64,000 nt of DNA from Enterococcus columbae (lineage in GTDB: Bacteria; Bacillota; Bacilli; Lactobacillales; Enterococcaceae). The notes under the pieces are model-generated. The model was not told the DNA's origin. It worked only from the letters and a program-made list of their open reading frames with translations, and searched no databases. The stretch is taken from contig DYWZ01000034.1 of assembly GCA_020742395.1 (NCBI GenBank), positions 1-64,000 on the forward strand. Direction: 5' to 3'. The translations under genes were made by a program, and so were the position numbers. Below, piece after piece: positions 9,552 to 19,752 of this stretch; position 1 is the first letter of the stretch; the number at the start of each line of letters is the position of its first letter.

Positions 9552-10448
9552 ATGACTACAATAAATCAAGCCTTGCCACGAGTGACCATTTTTCAAAATG
9601 AACCACTAAGTCACTATACTTTTACCAAAACTGGTGGACCGGCTGACTTTTTAGCCTTTCCTAAAAGTGTAGAAGAGGTACAAGCTGTTGTTAATTATTG
9701 TCAAACCCATGATGTCCCTTGGTTGGTTTTAGGCAATGCTAGTAATTTAATTGTTCGCGATGGTGGTATTCGTGGCGTAGTAATTATGTTAGAAAAATTA
9801 GATAAAATCAGTGTTGAAGCAGAGCAAATTACTGCACAAGCGGGAGCAAAACTAATTGATACTAGTTATAAAGCGTTAGAGTATAGCTTAACTGGTTTAG
9901 AATTTGCTTGTGGGATTCCAGGTAGTATCGGTGGTGCTGTATTTATGAATGCCGGTGCGTATGATGGGGAAATTAAAGACGTTTTTGCCTACTGTGATGT
10001 GTTATATCCTGATGGTCAGGTTAAACGCTTGTATAAAGAAGAGATGGCTTTTTCTTATCGTCATAGTGCTATCCAAGAGCAAAAAGCAATTATTTTATCA
10101 GCTGCTTTTCAATTAAAAGATGGCGATAAAAGCCAAATCAAATCACGGATGGACGAGCTAACCTTTTTAAGAGAAAGCAAGCAACCATTAGAATATCCAT
10201 CATGTGGCAGTGTCTTTAAGCGTCCAGTTGGTCATTTTACCGGTAAATTGATTCAAGATGCTGGCTTACAAGGGTTACAGTTTGGAGGTGCCCAAATTTC
10301 AACCAAACACGCCGGTTTTATTGTTAATGTCGATCATGCAACGGCTACTGACTACGTTGAATTAATTGCACATATACAAGCGGTGATTAAAGAAAAGTTT
10401 GATGTCACTTTAGAAACAGAAGTGAGAATTATCGGTGAAGAAAAATAA
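9552..10448 (+). CDS. murB: UDP-N-acetylenolpyruvoylglucosamine reductase
   Basis: LGNASNLIVRDGG, GIPGSIGGAVFMNAGAY, SCGSVFKRP, type II MurB signatures. Confidence 0.96.
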   Translation: MTTINQALPRVTIFQNEPLSHYTFTKTGGPADFLAFPKSVEEVQAVVNYCQTHDVPWLVLGNASNLIVRDGGIRGVVIMLEKLDKISVEAEQITAQAGAKLIDTSYKALEYSLTGLEFACGIPGSIGGAVFMNAGAYDGEIKDVFAYCDVLYPDGQVKRLYKEEMAFSYRHSAIQEQKAIILSAAFQLKDGDKSQIKSRMDELTFLRESKQPLEYPSCGSVFKRPVGHFTGKLIQDAGLQGLQFGGAQISTKHAGFIVNVDHATATDYVELIAHIQAVIKEKFDVTLETEVRIIGEEK

Positions 10449-10452
10449 TGGA

Positions 10453-10490
10453 TAAAAAATCCAGTGGAACAATATCCACTGGATTTTTTA
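10453..10490. terminator. Bidirectional terminator between murB and the FusB-family gene
   Basis: AAAAAATCCAGTGG AACAATAT CCACTGGATTTTTT. Confidence 0.88.
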
Positions 10491-10494
10491 TCCA

Positions 10495-11139
10495 TTATTT
10501 TTGGATTTTTTCAGCAAATTGATATAAGCCTTCTAAATCATATAATTGATGATTACATTTTTGGCTATCTGTACATATATAATTACCTTTTTTGGTATAG
10601 GTACCATCGGCAGTAGCTTTGGTTGTGGATAAAAATAAAGCGACATTACCGATGTGATTACAAATACTGCAAACATTTTTGATTATATTAGGGGACATCT
10701 GACCTACAATACCTTTTAATTGATGTTGTTGATCATAATACAATAGATATTTTTTTTGACTTCCGGCATCATCAAAGCCAACAAATGAGCATTCTCTTAA
10801 ATCAAGTTGCTCCCAATCGGGTTGTTTGACTTTTTTAATTTTTCGAAAAGCTTTTTCGACTTGTTTGGTCGATGGTTTTTCAAAAGCGATGACACATTCT
10901 TTAATAGGTAATAAATAGCGTTGAGCTTTTGTTTTGGTCAAGCTTTTATCTAAGATGATTTCTTTGAATGCTTCGATTTCAGGTAATTGCTCATCAAAAA
11001 GTTCATCAATTTTTTCAAAGATTAGTGCTTGGTAAACTTTAATTGTTTGTAAATCATTGACTGATTGATAAGCATTAATTAAATTTTCGACTTGATGTGT
11101 TAACGCATGAAATTGATGCGGATAAATAGTTGGTTTCAT
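10495..11139 (-). CDS. FusB/FusC-family EF-G-binding protein (fusidic acid resistance family) with C-terminal treble-clef zinc finger
   Basis: Length ~214 aa; C-terminal CSIC...YICTDSQKC four-Cys motif and SFVGFDDAGSQKKYLLYYD region typical of the FusB/FBP family. Confidence 0.82.
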   Translation of the reverse strand: MKPTIYPHQFHALTHQVENLINAYQSVNDLQTIKVYQALIFEKIDELFDEQLPEIEAFKEIILDKSLTKTKAQRYLLPIKECVIAFEKPSTKQVEKAFRKIKKVKQPDWEQLDLRECSFVGFDDAGSQKKYLLYYDQQHQLKGIVGQMSPNIIKNVCSICNHIGNVALFLSTTKATADGTYTKKGNYICTDSQKCNHQLYDLEGLYQFAEKIQK

Positions 11140-11200
11140 AAATATAGACTCCTTTATCTGGTTTTTCTCCCTTTTTTAGGAAGTACCTAGCAAAGGGAAA

Positions 11201-11248
11201 TTATTTGAAGACGAACCAACTAAGTACAGATGATACGAAACGTACCAT
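11201..11248 (-). CDS. Leader peptide ORF, MVRFVSSVLSWFVFK*
   Basis: ATG at 11248 (minus) preceded by AAGGGGGTGG SD; stop TAA at 11201; lies between a promoter and the FusB-family gene. Confidence 0.7.
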   Translation of the reverse strand: MVRFVSSVLSWFVFK

Positions 11249-11292
11249 ATGACCACCCCCTTAATAGTTTGCCAGTATGTAAAAGCTAAGTA

Positions 11293-11321
11293 AAAATAGC
11301 AAATATTTAATCAAATGTCAA
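11293..11321 (-). promoter_or_regulatory. Sigma-A-type promoter for the leader/FusB-family transcript
   Basis: Minus-strand TTGACA-17 nt-TATTTT. Confidence 0.72.
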
Positions 11322-11322
11322 T

Positions 11323-11351
11323 AAAAAAACTAGTGAGCTGGTCACTAGTTC
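11323..11351 (-). terminator. Terminator of the coaB-coaC-panT operon
   Basis: Minus strand AACTAGTGACCAGCTCACTAGTTTTTTT, overlapping the panT 3' end. Confidence 0.82.
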
Positions 11352-11980
11352 GTTTGTTTTTTCATTAATTTTAAAAGAATAGCTGCAACGGCTGTGGTAA
11401 AAACTCCCGCAACAATCGCTTCGGGGATTCCTTGGGTCAAGATAACAGCATTGACAGCGGCATAAACCGCATGACCGCCTTTACCAATCACTTGTGCATA
11501 ATCTTTTTGGAAAAGGAAATAAATAAAATTCATCACCAAAATGGTATTGGTTAGACCACCGGATAAGCCAGCGATAAAAAGGGAAATTGGCTGTACTTTA
11601 TTTTTTAAGCCTTTTTGACAAAGTTGATAAACATAATAAGGTACAATCCCAATTAAGATTCTAGGAATTAATACGACAATTAAAGCTTTCCAACTTCCAT
11701 GATTCGTACCGATAACTGGAATGAAAGGCGAAAAAACAAAAGATAAAGCACTAGGCATTGTAGTTGCACGAATTAAACTAATAATTCCAAAACTACCACC
11801 TAATAGTGCACCAATTCTTGGACCTAAGACGATTGAACCAATAATAACCGGAATATGCATGGTTGTTGCATTTAAAGGACCGATAGGAATAAATCCTAAA
11901 AATGGTACAGAAGCCAGTAAAATCATAATTCCTAAAAATAGGGCAGTTAATACAAATTGAAAGGTATTGTTTTTTTTCAA
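11345..11980 (-). CDS. panT: ECF transporter S component, likely pantothenate (PanT)
   Basis: Hydrophobic S-component (VPFLGFIPIGPLNATTMHIPVIIG) in operon with coaB/coaC. Confidence 0.8.
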   Translation of the reverse strand: MKKNNTFQFVLTALFLGIMILLASVPFLGFIPIGPLNATTMHIPVIIGSIVLGPRIGALLGGSFGIISLIRATTMPSALSFVFSPFIPVIGTNHGSWKALIVVLIPRILIGIVPYYVYQLCQKGLKNKVQPISLFIAGLSGGLTNTILVMNFIYFLFQKDYAQVIGKGGHAVYAAVNAVILTQGIPEAIVAGVFTTAVAAILLKLMKKQTN

Positions 11981-12001
11981 CGGAAAGACTCCTTTTAGTT
12001 T

Positions 12002-12553
12002 TTACAATGCTTGGCTAATTTGTTCGATAATTGTTTCGACCGTTGCCAAAGCACCTTTACCATAATCTCCACAAGCGAGTAGGCTTTTTCGTGGAATGAT
12101 TTCATGATAGCCAATATCTTTTAAATAGGCAAGATTTTTTTTCACTACGGGATTAGCGTACATCTGCGTATTCATCGCAGGCGCAATAAATTTAGGTGTA
12201 TCTGCTTTTAAAGCTAGAGCTAAGGTAGATAGCAAATCATCTGCAATCCCATTAGCTAATTTACCGATGATATTGGCACTAGCCGGTGCAACTAAGAATA
12301 AGTCTGCTCGTTTGGCTAATTCAATATGATTTATTTTATCAGGTGAGGGTTCAAACATGACCTCTGTATGCACCAAACGTTTCGATAGTGATTGAATGGT
12401 TAAAGGGGTAATAAATTGCTGGCTATTTTTCGTCATCACCGCATCGACCTGATAGCCTAGTTTGGTTAATTCGTTGGTTAAATCAGCAGCTTTGTATGCT
12501 GAGATACTGCCAGTAATTCCTAAAAGAATCGTTTTTTTATTCATGCTTTGCAA
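12002..12553 (-). CDS. coaC: Phosphopantothenoylcysteine decarboxylase
   Basis: GITGSISAYKAADL, APAMNTQMY, flavoprotein family. Confidence 0.93.
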   Translation of the reverse strand: MQSMNKKTILLGITGSISAYKAADLTNELTKLGYQVDAVMTKNSQQFITPLTIQSLSKRLVHTEVMFEPSPDKINHIELAKRADLFLVAPASANIIGKLANGIADDLLSTLALALKADTPKFIAPAMNTQMYANPVVKKNLAYLKDIGYHEIIPRKSLLACGDYGKGALATVETIIEQISQAL

Positions 12554-13295
12554 CCTCCTTTTGCCATTGATGATAAATCATTTCAGCAATTTTTGCTTTA
12601 CTATCGGCTTGTTGTAGAATTTCGCCTTTATGATTGAGTAAATAAGCGAGATGCTTCTTGTCATTGATATTGGCTAAATCATTGGCAATCACGTAATCCG
12701 CGCGATTTTTCTTTAGGCTTTCTTTAGCTACAGACAAAAGTTCTTCTTTACTAACGTTGGCTAATAATTTAAAACCGAATAAACAGGTTGTTGGCTGCCA
12801 ATCCTTGATTTTTTGAATAATTTTAGGGGTTTTATTCAAGGTTAAAATCAATTGCTCAGTATTGGAAGCAATTTTTTTATTGGCATCTACTTGCTCATCT
12901 GCTAAAAGCTCAAGCAATTCTTTAATAGAAAAATTTTGCTGATTAGTGGCCAAACGTAGATTTAATTTGCTTAACAAGGCTTCAATAGGGAGTGCAGCTT
13001 GAAAGGCAAAATCACTAATGGCCATTGTATGAATGACCGCAGTATATTTTTTAGTAGTCAAGAGTTTTTGTAAACATTGCTCGACTGATTGGGTATCACT
13101 CACTAGATGAACGTTTAGATTCTCTTGTTTTTTTGGTTTCAAGGCAGTAGTGGTTGTGACATAATCAATAGTTACAGCGCTTTGTTGAAATTGCTCAATT
13201 AAGGCGAGCCCCAAGGCACCAGTGGCATGGTTGGTAATTGCTCTTACTTGATCAATTGCTTCACTCGTGCCACCAGCCGTAATTAAAATATTCAT
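12537..13295 (-). CDS. coaB: Phosphopantothenate--cysteine ligase
   Basis: ITAGGTSEAIDQVRAITNHATGALG motif; FGFKLLA. Confidence 0.92.
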   Translation of the reverse strand: MNILITAGGTSEAIDQVRAITNHATGALGLALIEQFQQSAVTIDYVTTTTALKPKKQENLNVHLVSDTQSVEQCLQKLLTTKKYTAVIHTMAISDFAFQAALPIEALLSKLNLRLATNQQNFSIKELLELLADEQVDANKKIASNTEQLILTLNKTPKIIQKIKDWQPTTCLFGFKLLANVSKEELLSVAKESLKKNRADYVIANDLANINDKKHLAYLLNHKGEILQQADSKAKIAEMIYHQWQKEVAKHE

Positions 13296-14287
13296 TCCTT
13301 CATCTCCATTTGAATCAATGTACGTCCTTGATGTAATCCAGCAAGTAAGTCCTGGGCTACTTGAGGAATCTCACCAAGAGTTTTTGTTTGAATGGTTAGT
13401 TTTTCAATGATTTGTTGATTTTTTGCCAACCATTGCCAGATTTCTTTTCGTTTAGGCATGGGTGTTTGTACAGAATCGATGCCGATTAATTGTACGCCTC
13501 GCAAGATAAACGGTAAAACAGTGGTAGTTAGTTGGATACCACCTGCATTGCCACAAAGACAAGCCACGCCTTCATAATGCATTTGTGGAATTAAAGCACT
13601 TAATAATTCTCCACCGACAGTATCAATCATACCAGCAATTTTTTGTTTGGCTAATGGTTTGCTTTTTTCAGGAATCCATTGGCTCGGATGTTCGATACAC
13701 TTTATCCCTAGCTGATAGAGCCAATCGCTGTCTTCTTTACGTGATAAGGCGATGATGTTTTGATAGCCTCGCTCACTTAATAAAGCACAAGCGATACTGC
13801 CTACACCACCGGTAGCTCCCGTAACGACAATCGGTGCTGTTTTTGCTAATTGGTGTTGTTCTAAGGCGTTTACCGCTAATGCCGCCGTAAAGCCAGCTGT
13901 TCCTAAAATCATTGCTTGCTTTAAGCTAAATCCTTCAGGTAAAGCTACCAACCATTCAATAGGAACGATTTGTTCAGTTGCAAAGCCTCCTGGTTGACTA
14001 ACACCCAAGCCATAGCTCGTAGCAATCACTTGCTTACCAACGGGCCAAGTATCCGTTGTACTTTCAATGATTTCGCCAGCTAAATCAATCCCAGGAGTCA
14101 TCGGGTATTGACGAATAACGCCACCGTTTTTTTGACAAGTAAGCGCATCTTTATAATTCACACTAGAATAGTGGACTTTTACCCGAACGTAGCCTTCTGA
14201 TAGATGCGGACGATGGGTCGTTTTTATTTTAGTTATGACTGTATCATTATCTTGTTCGACAGCAAGATAGGTGTAATTTTTTTCCAT
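13292..14287 (-). CDS. YhdH/YhfP (AcuI)-family zinc-independent quinone/acryloyl-CoA reductase
   Basis: MDR family: PGIDLAGEI, VTGATGGVGSIA. Confidence 0.85.
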   Translation of the reverse strand: MEKNYTYLAVEQDNDTVITKIKTTHRPHLSEGYVRVKVHYSSVNYKDALTCQKNGGVIRQYPMTPGIDLAGEIIESTTDTWPVGKQVIATSYGLGVSQPGGFATEQIVPIEWLVALPEGFSLKQAMILGTAGFTAALAVNALEQHQLAKTAPIVVTGATGGVGSIACALLSERGYQNIIALSRKEDSDWLYQLGIKCIEHPSQWIPEKSKPLAKQKIAGMIDTVGGELLSALIPQMHYEGVACLCGNAGGIQLTTTVLPFILRGVQLIGIDSVQTPMPKRKEIWQWLAKNQQIIEKLTIQTKTLGEIPQVAQDLLAGLHQGRTLIQMEMKE

Positions 14288-14538
14288 GAAATACGCCTCC
14301 GATTATTGCGTGCATATATTTCCTATATCATAACATAAGTTGAAGTGTAAACGGATGCTTTTTGTTTATTTTTTTCAGTAAAAACAGGTGAGAAAAGGTG
14401 AAAGGACGATAAAAAGATAGTGAAAAACAAGTTTTTTTACTTGTAATTTAGCTAATAAAGCCCTATGCTTAATAAGTATGCTATCATGCACGGATTGTGT
14501 CTAGCTAAGGCACTGAATGCTTTTAAGGAGGAGAAAAA

Positions 14539-15624
14539 ATGAGTCAACCAATTATTTCATTTCATCATGTGGTGAAACGCTATGATGATGAGACAATCTT
14601 AAAAGACATCAGTTTTGAAATAGAAGCTGGTAAGTTTTACACCCTATTAGGACCTTCTGGGTGTGGGAAAACTACTATTTTGCGAATTATCGCAGGCTTT
14701 TCGGATGCAACCGAGGGGGATGTGTATTTTGAAGGCAAGCGCATTAATGATATTCCAGCCAATCAACGCCAAGTAAATACCGTCTTTCAGGATTATGCTT
14801 TATTTCCACATATGAATGTATTTGAAAATGTCGCTTTTGGCTTGAAGATAAAGAAATTACCCAAAAATGAAATCGAACAAAAGGTGAAAGAAGCCTTGCG
14901 TTTAGTACAATTGGCTGGTTATGAACAACGTGAAATCAGCGAAATGTCTGGGGGTCAACGTCAACGGGTGGCGATTGCAAGAGCGATTGTCAATGAGCCG
15001 AAAGTTTTATTATTAGATGAGCCACTATCTGCTTTGGATTTAAAATTACGGACAGATATGCAGTATGAATTACGTGAATTACAACAACGCCTAGGGATTA
15101 CCTTTATTTTTGTTACTCACGATCAAGAAGAAGCCTTAGCGATGAGTGATGAGATTTTTGTGATGAATAAAGGCGAAATCGTTCAAAGCGGCACACCAGT
15201 AGATATTTATGATGAACCGATTAATCATTTTGTCGCTGATTTTGTCGGTGAAAGTAATATCGTTGATGGTATGATGCTAGAGGACTATCGTGTTGAGTTT
15301 GTCGGCAAGCAATTTGATTGTGTCGATGGTGGCATGCGTCCGAATGAACCAGTCGAAATTGTGATTCGTCCAGAAGACTTGACCTTGACGACAGCAGATA
15401 AAGGAAAATTAGTGGTAGAAGTTGACACGCAGTTGTTTAGAGGCGTGCATTATGAAATTATTTGCTACGATGAGCAGGGCAATGAATGGATGGTCCATTC
15501 TACACGTAAAGCCAAAGAGGGTAGTAAAATTGGCTTATTCTTTGAACCTGAAGATATTCATGTCATGCGTTTTAACGAATCAGAGGAAGACTTTGATGCT
15601 CGCTTAGAAAGCTATGAAGAATAG
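14539..15624 (+). CDS. potA: Spermidine/putrescine ABC transporter ATP-binding protein
   Basis: [28 protein letters not shown] domain; followed by potBCD. Confidence 0.95.
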   Translation: MSQPIISFHHVVKRYDDETILKDISFEIEAGKFYTLLGPSGCGKTTILRIIAGFSDATEGDVYFEGKRINDIPANQRQVNTVFQDYALFPHMNVFENVAFGLKIKKLPKNEIEQKVKEALRLVQLAGYEQREISEMSGGQRQRVAIARAIVNEPKVLLLDEPLSALDLKLRTDMQYELRELQQRLGITFIFVTHDQEEALAMSDEIFVMNKGEIVQSGTPVDIYDEPINHFVADFVGESNIVDGMMLEDYRVEFVGKQFDCVDGGMRPNEPVEIVIRPEDLTLTTADKGKLVVEVDTQLFRGVHYEIICYDEQGNEWMVHSTRKAKEGSKIGLFFEPEDIHVMRFNESEEDFDARLESYEE

Positions 15625-15635
15625 GAGGTTGTAAA

Positions 15636-16445
15636 GTGACAAAATTAAAGCGAATTTATGCAATTCCCTATGTTTTGTGGTTGGCCTTATTCGTCGTCGC
15701 GCCGGTATTGCTGATTATCTATCAATCCTTTTTTGATATGAATGGTCATTTTACCCTAGCAAACTATGCCAATTATTTTGCATCGGGGAAATATTTGACG
15801 ATGACGTTAAATTCAGTGTGGTATGCCTTTTTAATTACCTTAACCACCTTGATTTTTAGTTATCCAACTGCGTATTTTTTGACCAAATTAAAACATAAAG
15901 ATTTATGGCTATTACTGATTATTCTGCCAACCTGGATTAACTTATTACTAAAGGCCTATGCGTTTATCGGAATTTTTGGTATCCACGGTAGTATCAATCA
16001 ATTTTTATCTTTATTTGGGATTGCACCGGTTCAAATATTATTTACTGATTTTAGTTTTATGACAGTGGCCACCTATATTGAATTACCGTTTATGATTTTA
16101 CCGATTTTTAATGCCTTAGAGGAAATTAATCCGTCTTTAATCAATGCAAGTCGTGACTTGGGTGCCAATAGCTTTGAAACCTTTCGACGTGTGATTTTTC
16201 CATTATCCTTAAATGGTGTGAAAAGTGGGATTCAGGCGGTCTTTATTCCTTCACTTTCTTTATTCATGTTAACTCGTTTGATTGGTGGAAACCGAGTGAT
16301 TACCTTAGGGACGGCAATTGAAGAGCATTTCTTAGTGACACAAAACTGGGGAATGGGTTCAACCATTGGTGTTGTCTTAATTGTTGCGATGTTTATTGTT
16401 ATGCTACTGACTGCTGAAAAGAGAAAGGGAGGGATGAAGAAATGA
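15636..16445 (+). CDS. potB: Spermidine/putrescine ABC transporter permease
   Basis: BPD permease, operon context; GTG start. Confidence 0.93.
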   Translation: MTKLKRIYAIPYVLWLALFVVAPVLLIIYQSFFDMNGHFTLANYANYFASGKYLTMTLNSVWYAFLITLTTLIFSYPTAYFLTKLKHKDLWLLLIILPTWINLLLKAYAFIGIFGIHGSINQFLSLFGIAPVQILFTDFSFMTVATYIELPFMILPIFNALEEINPSLINASRDLGANSFETFRRVIFPLSLNGVKSGIQAVFIPSLSLFMLTRLIGGNRVITLGTAIEEHFLVTQNWGMGSTIGVVLIVAMFIVMLLTAEKRKGGMKK

Positions 16446-17284
16446 AGAAGCATCTGCTTTCACGCATTTATCTAGCCTTTATCTTTGTTTTATTATATGT
16501 GCCTATTTTTTATTTGATTTTTTATTCCTTTAATAAGGGAGGCACGATGAATAAGTTTACTGGCTTTACTTGGGAACATTATCAAACCTTATTTGCCGAT
16601 ACTCGATTAATTATTATTGTGCTAAACACTTTCTTGCTGGCCTTTTTATCCGCACTATTTGCGACGATAATCGGTACTTTTGGTGCGATGGCTATTTATT
16701 ACAGTAAGAAACGACAAACAAGAACTACGCTACTCAGTATGAATAATATCTTATTAGTATCGCCAGATGTTATTATTGGTGCGAGCTTTTTGATCTTTTT
16801 TACCATGCTAGGTAGTCTATTTAGTAATTTTAGTCTGGGCTTTTTCAGTGTTTTACTCTCACATATTGCCTTTAGTATTCCAATTGTAGTCTTGATGGTG
16901 TTACCTAAATTACAAGAAATGAATGATACAATGATTAGTGCTGCCCTAGATTTAGGGGCCAATTATCGTCAGGTCTTACTGCGTATTATCTTACCGTATC
17001 TATCACCTGGGATTATTGCTGGGTATTTCATGGCATTTACGTATTCACTAGATGATTTTGCGGTGACTTTCTTTGTAACGGGAAATGGCTTTAGTACCTT
17101 ATCAGTGGAAATTTATTCACGTGCTAGACAGGGAATTAGCTTGGAAATCAACGCGCTAAGTACCTTAGTCTTTATCTTCTCGATGGTATTAGTAGTTGGT
17201 TATTATTTCATCAGTAAAGATAACACGAATAAAAAAGGCAGAAAGGCCAATATAGCGCAATCGGAGGTGACAAAACTACGATGA
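16442..17284 (+). CDS. potC: Spermidine/putrescine ABC transporter permease
   Basis: BPD permease with LDLGANYRQVLLRIILP EAA-loop. Confidence 0.93.
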   Translation: MKKHLLSRIYLAFIFVLLYVPIFYLIFYSFNKGGTMNKFTGFTWEHYQTLFADTRLIIIVLNTFLLAFLSALFATIIGTFGAMAIYYSKKRQTRTTLLSMNNILLVSPDVIIGASFLIFFTMLGSLFSNFSLGFFSVLLSHIAFSIPIVVLMVLPKLQEMNDTMISAALDLGANYRQVLLRIILPYLSPGIIAGYFMAFTYSLDDFAVTFFVTGNGFSTLSVEIYSRARQGISLEINALSTLVFIFSMVLVVGYYFISKDNTNKKGRKANIAQSEVTKLR

Positions 17285-18354
17285 GAAAACTTCAATCATT
17301 GTTTATTGGGATTGTGGTCATTATTTTAGTTTTGGCCTTTGGTGTCCATCAATTACAAAAATCTAGTGGGATGTCTGGTGCAAAGGTTTTAAATGTCTAC
17401 AACTGGGGCGATTATATTGATCCTGCCTTAATCAAAAAGTTTGAAAAAGAATATGGCTATAAAGTCAACTATGAAACGTTTGACTCTAATGAAGCGATGT
17501 TTACGAAAATCAAACAAGGTGGAACGGCATATGATATCACCATTCCAAGTGAATATATGATTCAAAAGATGAAGGAAGAAAATTTATTGATTCCTTTAGA
17601 TCATAGTAAAATCAAAGGATTAAATAATATTGATAGTCGATTTCTTAATCTAAGCTTTGACAAAAATAATCGTTACTCTATTCCTTATTTTTGGGGAACA
17701 TTGGGCATTGTGTACAATGACAAGTTTGTCAAAGCCGATGAAATTCAATCATGGAACGATTTATGGAAACCAGAATTGAAAAATAAGATCATGCTAATTG
17801 ACGGTGCTAGAGAAGTGATTGGACTAGGCTTAAACAGTTTAGGCTATTCATTAAATAGTAAAGATGACCAGCAACTACAAGCAGCTGTTCATAAATTACG
17901 AGGCTTAACGCCGAATGTTAAAGCAATTGTAGCTGATGAAATTAAAATGTATATGGCCAATGAAGAAAGCGCAGTGGCGGTAACTTTTTCAGGCGAAGCT
18001 GCAGATATGATGTATGAAAATGAGCATTTGCATTATGTCATTCCTAAAGAGGGCTCTAATCTATGGTTTGATAACATGGTCATTCCTAAAACAGCTAAAA
18101 ATATCCAAGGCGCCTATGACTTTATCAATTTCATGTTAAAACCAGAAAACGCCGCCCAAAATGCCGAATACATCGGTTATTCAACACCGAATAAAGCAGC
18201 GATGAAGCTTTTACCAAAAGACATCACTAGCGATAAGCAATTTTATCCTTCTGATGATTTAATTAAGCACTTAGAGGTTTATGATAACTTAGGTGCGAAA
18301 TACCTAGGTATTTATAATGATCTCTTCTTAGAGCTAAAAATGTATCGAAAATAA
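17281..18354 (+). CDS. potD: Spermidine/putrescine-binding protein
   Basis: LNVYNWGDYIDPALIKKFEKEYGYKVNYETFDSNE. Confidence 0.94.
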   Translation: MRKLQSLFIGIVVIILVLAFGVHQLQKSSGMSGAKVLNVYNWGDYIDPALIKKFEKEYGYKVNYETFDSNEAMFTKIKQGGTAYDITIPSEYMIQKMKEENLLIPLDHSKIKGLNNIDSRFLNLSFDKNNRYSIPYFWGTLGIVYNDKFVKADEIQSWNDLWKPELKNKIMLIDGAREVIGLGLNSLGYSLNSKDDQQLQAAVHKLRGLTPNVKAIVADEIKMYMANEESAVAVTFSGEAADMMYENEHLHYVIPKEGSNLWFDNMVIPKTAKNIQGAYDFINFMLKPENAAQNAEYIGYSTPNKAAMKLLPKDITSDKQFYPSDDLIKHLEVYDNLGAKYLGIYNDLFLELKMYRK

Positions 18355-18376
18355 GCGAATAAATAGCGAACTTGGA

Positions 18377-18412
18377 GGATTTAGTTACGTTTTCGTAGCT
18401 AAATCCTTTTTT
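18377..18412 (+). terminator. Terminator of potABCD
   Basis: GGATTTAGTTACG TTTT CGTAGCTAAATCC TTTTTT. Confidence 0.88.
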
Positions 18413-18675
18413 GTAGGCTAAATCTCAAAAATTGCCTCTTAATTGAACAATGCGCACACGCTTGCGACCTTTGTCGTGGGTATGTGCATATCGGAATAAC
18501 GTTACGAAGGAGTAGATGTCATCAAATCTCTCTTATGATAAAGAGATAACTAGTTGCCTTTTTTATTAGCCAATTTTCATGGTAGCTCACAATTAAATAA
18601 ATGTTAAAAAGTGAATAAGAAAAATTTAATGAATAATTATCTATGTTACAATTAAAGAAAAAGGGGGTAGATCTT

Positions 18676-19104
18676 ATGAAGACGATACATGTAAAAAGAA
18701 ATCTTACTTTTATTGATGATCGGAGCCCAAAATATTTTGTGATTAATGAAAAGGTTAAAGGGAAAATTGGTACTTTGATTGACAACCAATTTAAAACAGA
18801 AGAAGCACTGGCTGAAGTTTATGTTAAAGATTTTTTGGGAATTAGAAGTAATCGCCACAAAATAAATGAAGATGGAGAATTTTATCTTGAATATAAGCTC
18901 AATACCACTTGGTTAATTTGTACCAGTCTGATGCTAGTTCTTACAATCATATTCATTGCAATTATGGGAATCTCTTCTATTAGACAGTATATTACAAATC
19001 ATTTGTTTTCGGTGATATTACTTCCTGGGATATGGATACTTTATATTGGGATTACTCTATTCTTTTTAAGAAACAAGTTATATATTCTTACAATAAAAAA
19101 GTAG
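18676..19104 (+). CDS. Hypothetical protein with two C-terminal TM segments
   Basis: ATG 18676 after AAGGGGG; hydrophobic segments in C-terminal half; no family recognised. Confidence 0.65.
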   Translation: MKTIHVKRNLTFIDDRSPKYFVINEKVKGKIGTLIDNQFKTEEALAEVYVKDFLGIRSNRHKINEDGEFYLEYKLNTTWLICTSLMLVLTIIFIAIMGISSIRQYITNHLFSVILLPGIWILYIGITLFFLRNKLYILTIKK

Positions 19105-19139
19105 TGTTAAAAGGTTGAGGGATTATGGTGCCTTAGTTA

Positions 19140-19440
19140 AGGAGGTTTACCTATTGTATGAAACGAAAAGGCAAGGCTTGGCATTTAGGAATACAATGGA
19201 TGCTTCAGCGTGCTGCATCCTATAAAATAATGATTATGAAACAAACTTTTTTGAAAAGTGGGAGGAGCATGATGTGTTAGCTAATCAATGCAATCAGTAG
19301 ATGATCGTATCAATCTTCCTGCTTTTTTTAAACATCTAAAATAATCAATGTATTGTAATGATAATCAAAAAGGTGTATGATTCAGTTGCAGCTATGATGG
19401 CCGATCATCAATCTTATCAAGCAGAAAAGAGGTGGTAGCT
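19140..19440 (+). pseudogene. Possible decayed coding remnant(s)
   Basis: Good SD (AAGGAGG ~19140) followed by protein-like sequence broken by stops/frame changes (e.g. NNDYETNFFEKWEEHDVLANQCNQ*, DDRINLPAFFKHLK*). Confidence 0.35.
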
Positions 19441-19442
19441 TC

Positions 19443-19721
19443 GTGATAGAAAAAATAGCTTATCTGCTCATTATCGTTTTATTAATTATTTTACAGTTAA
19501 ATCATTGGATTAGTTTGAGCCTTTTCTTTCTACTTTTTTCTTTTATTTTGTTATTGATCGATTTAAGAATGATCATTGCTAAGAAGTACGATTGGATTTT
19601 GTTGATTGCTAATCCTAACGTTGACAGTAAGGAAAATAAACGATTGCTATATGTTACAGGGGCTATCATTTGCTTAGCTGCGTTGATTCTGTTTGGAGTA
19701 GGCATGTATTTAAATGAATAG
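19443..19721 (+). CDS. Small multi-TM hypothetical protein
   Basis: 92 aa, strongly hydrophobic; GTG start after GAGGTGG. Confidence 0.6.
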   Translation: MIEKIAYLLIIVLLIILQLNHWISLSLFFLLFSFILLLIDLRMIIAKKYDWILLIANPNVDSKENKRLLYVTGAIICLAALILFGVGMYLNE

Positions 19722-19752
19722 TGTATTTTTCTCTTTAAAGAAGGTGTGAAAA

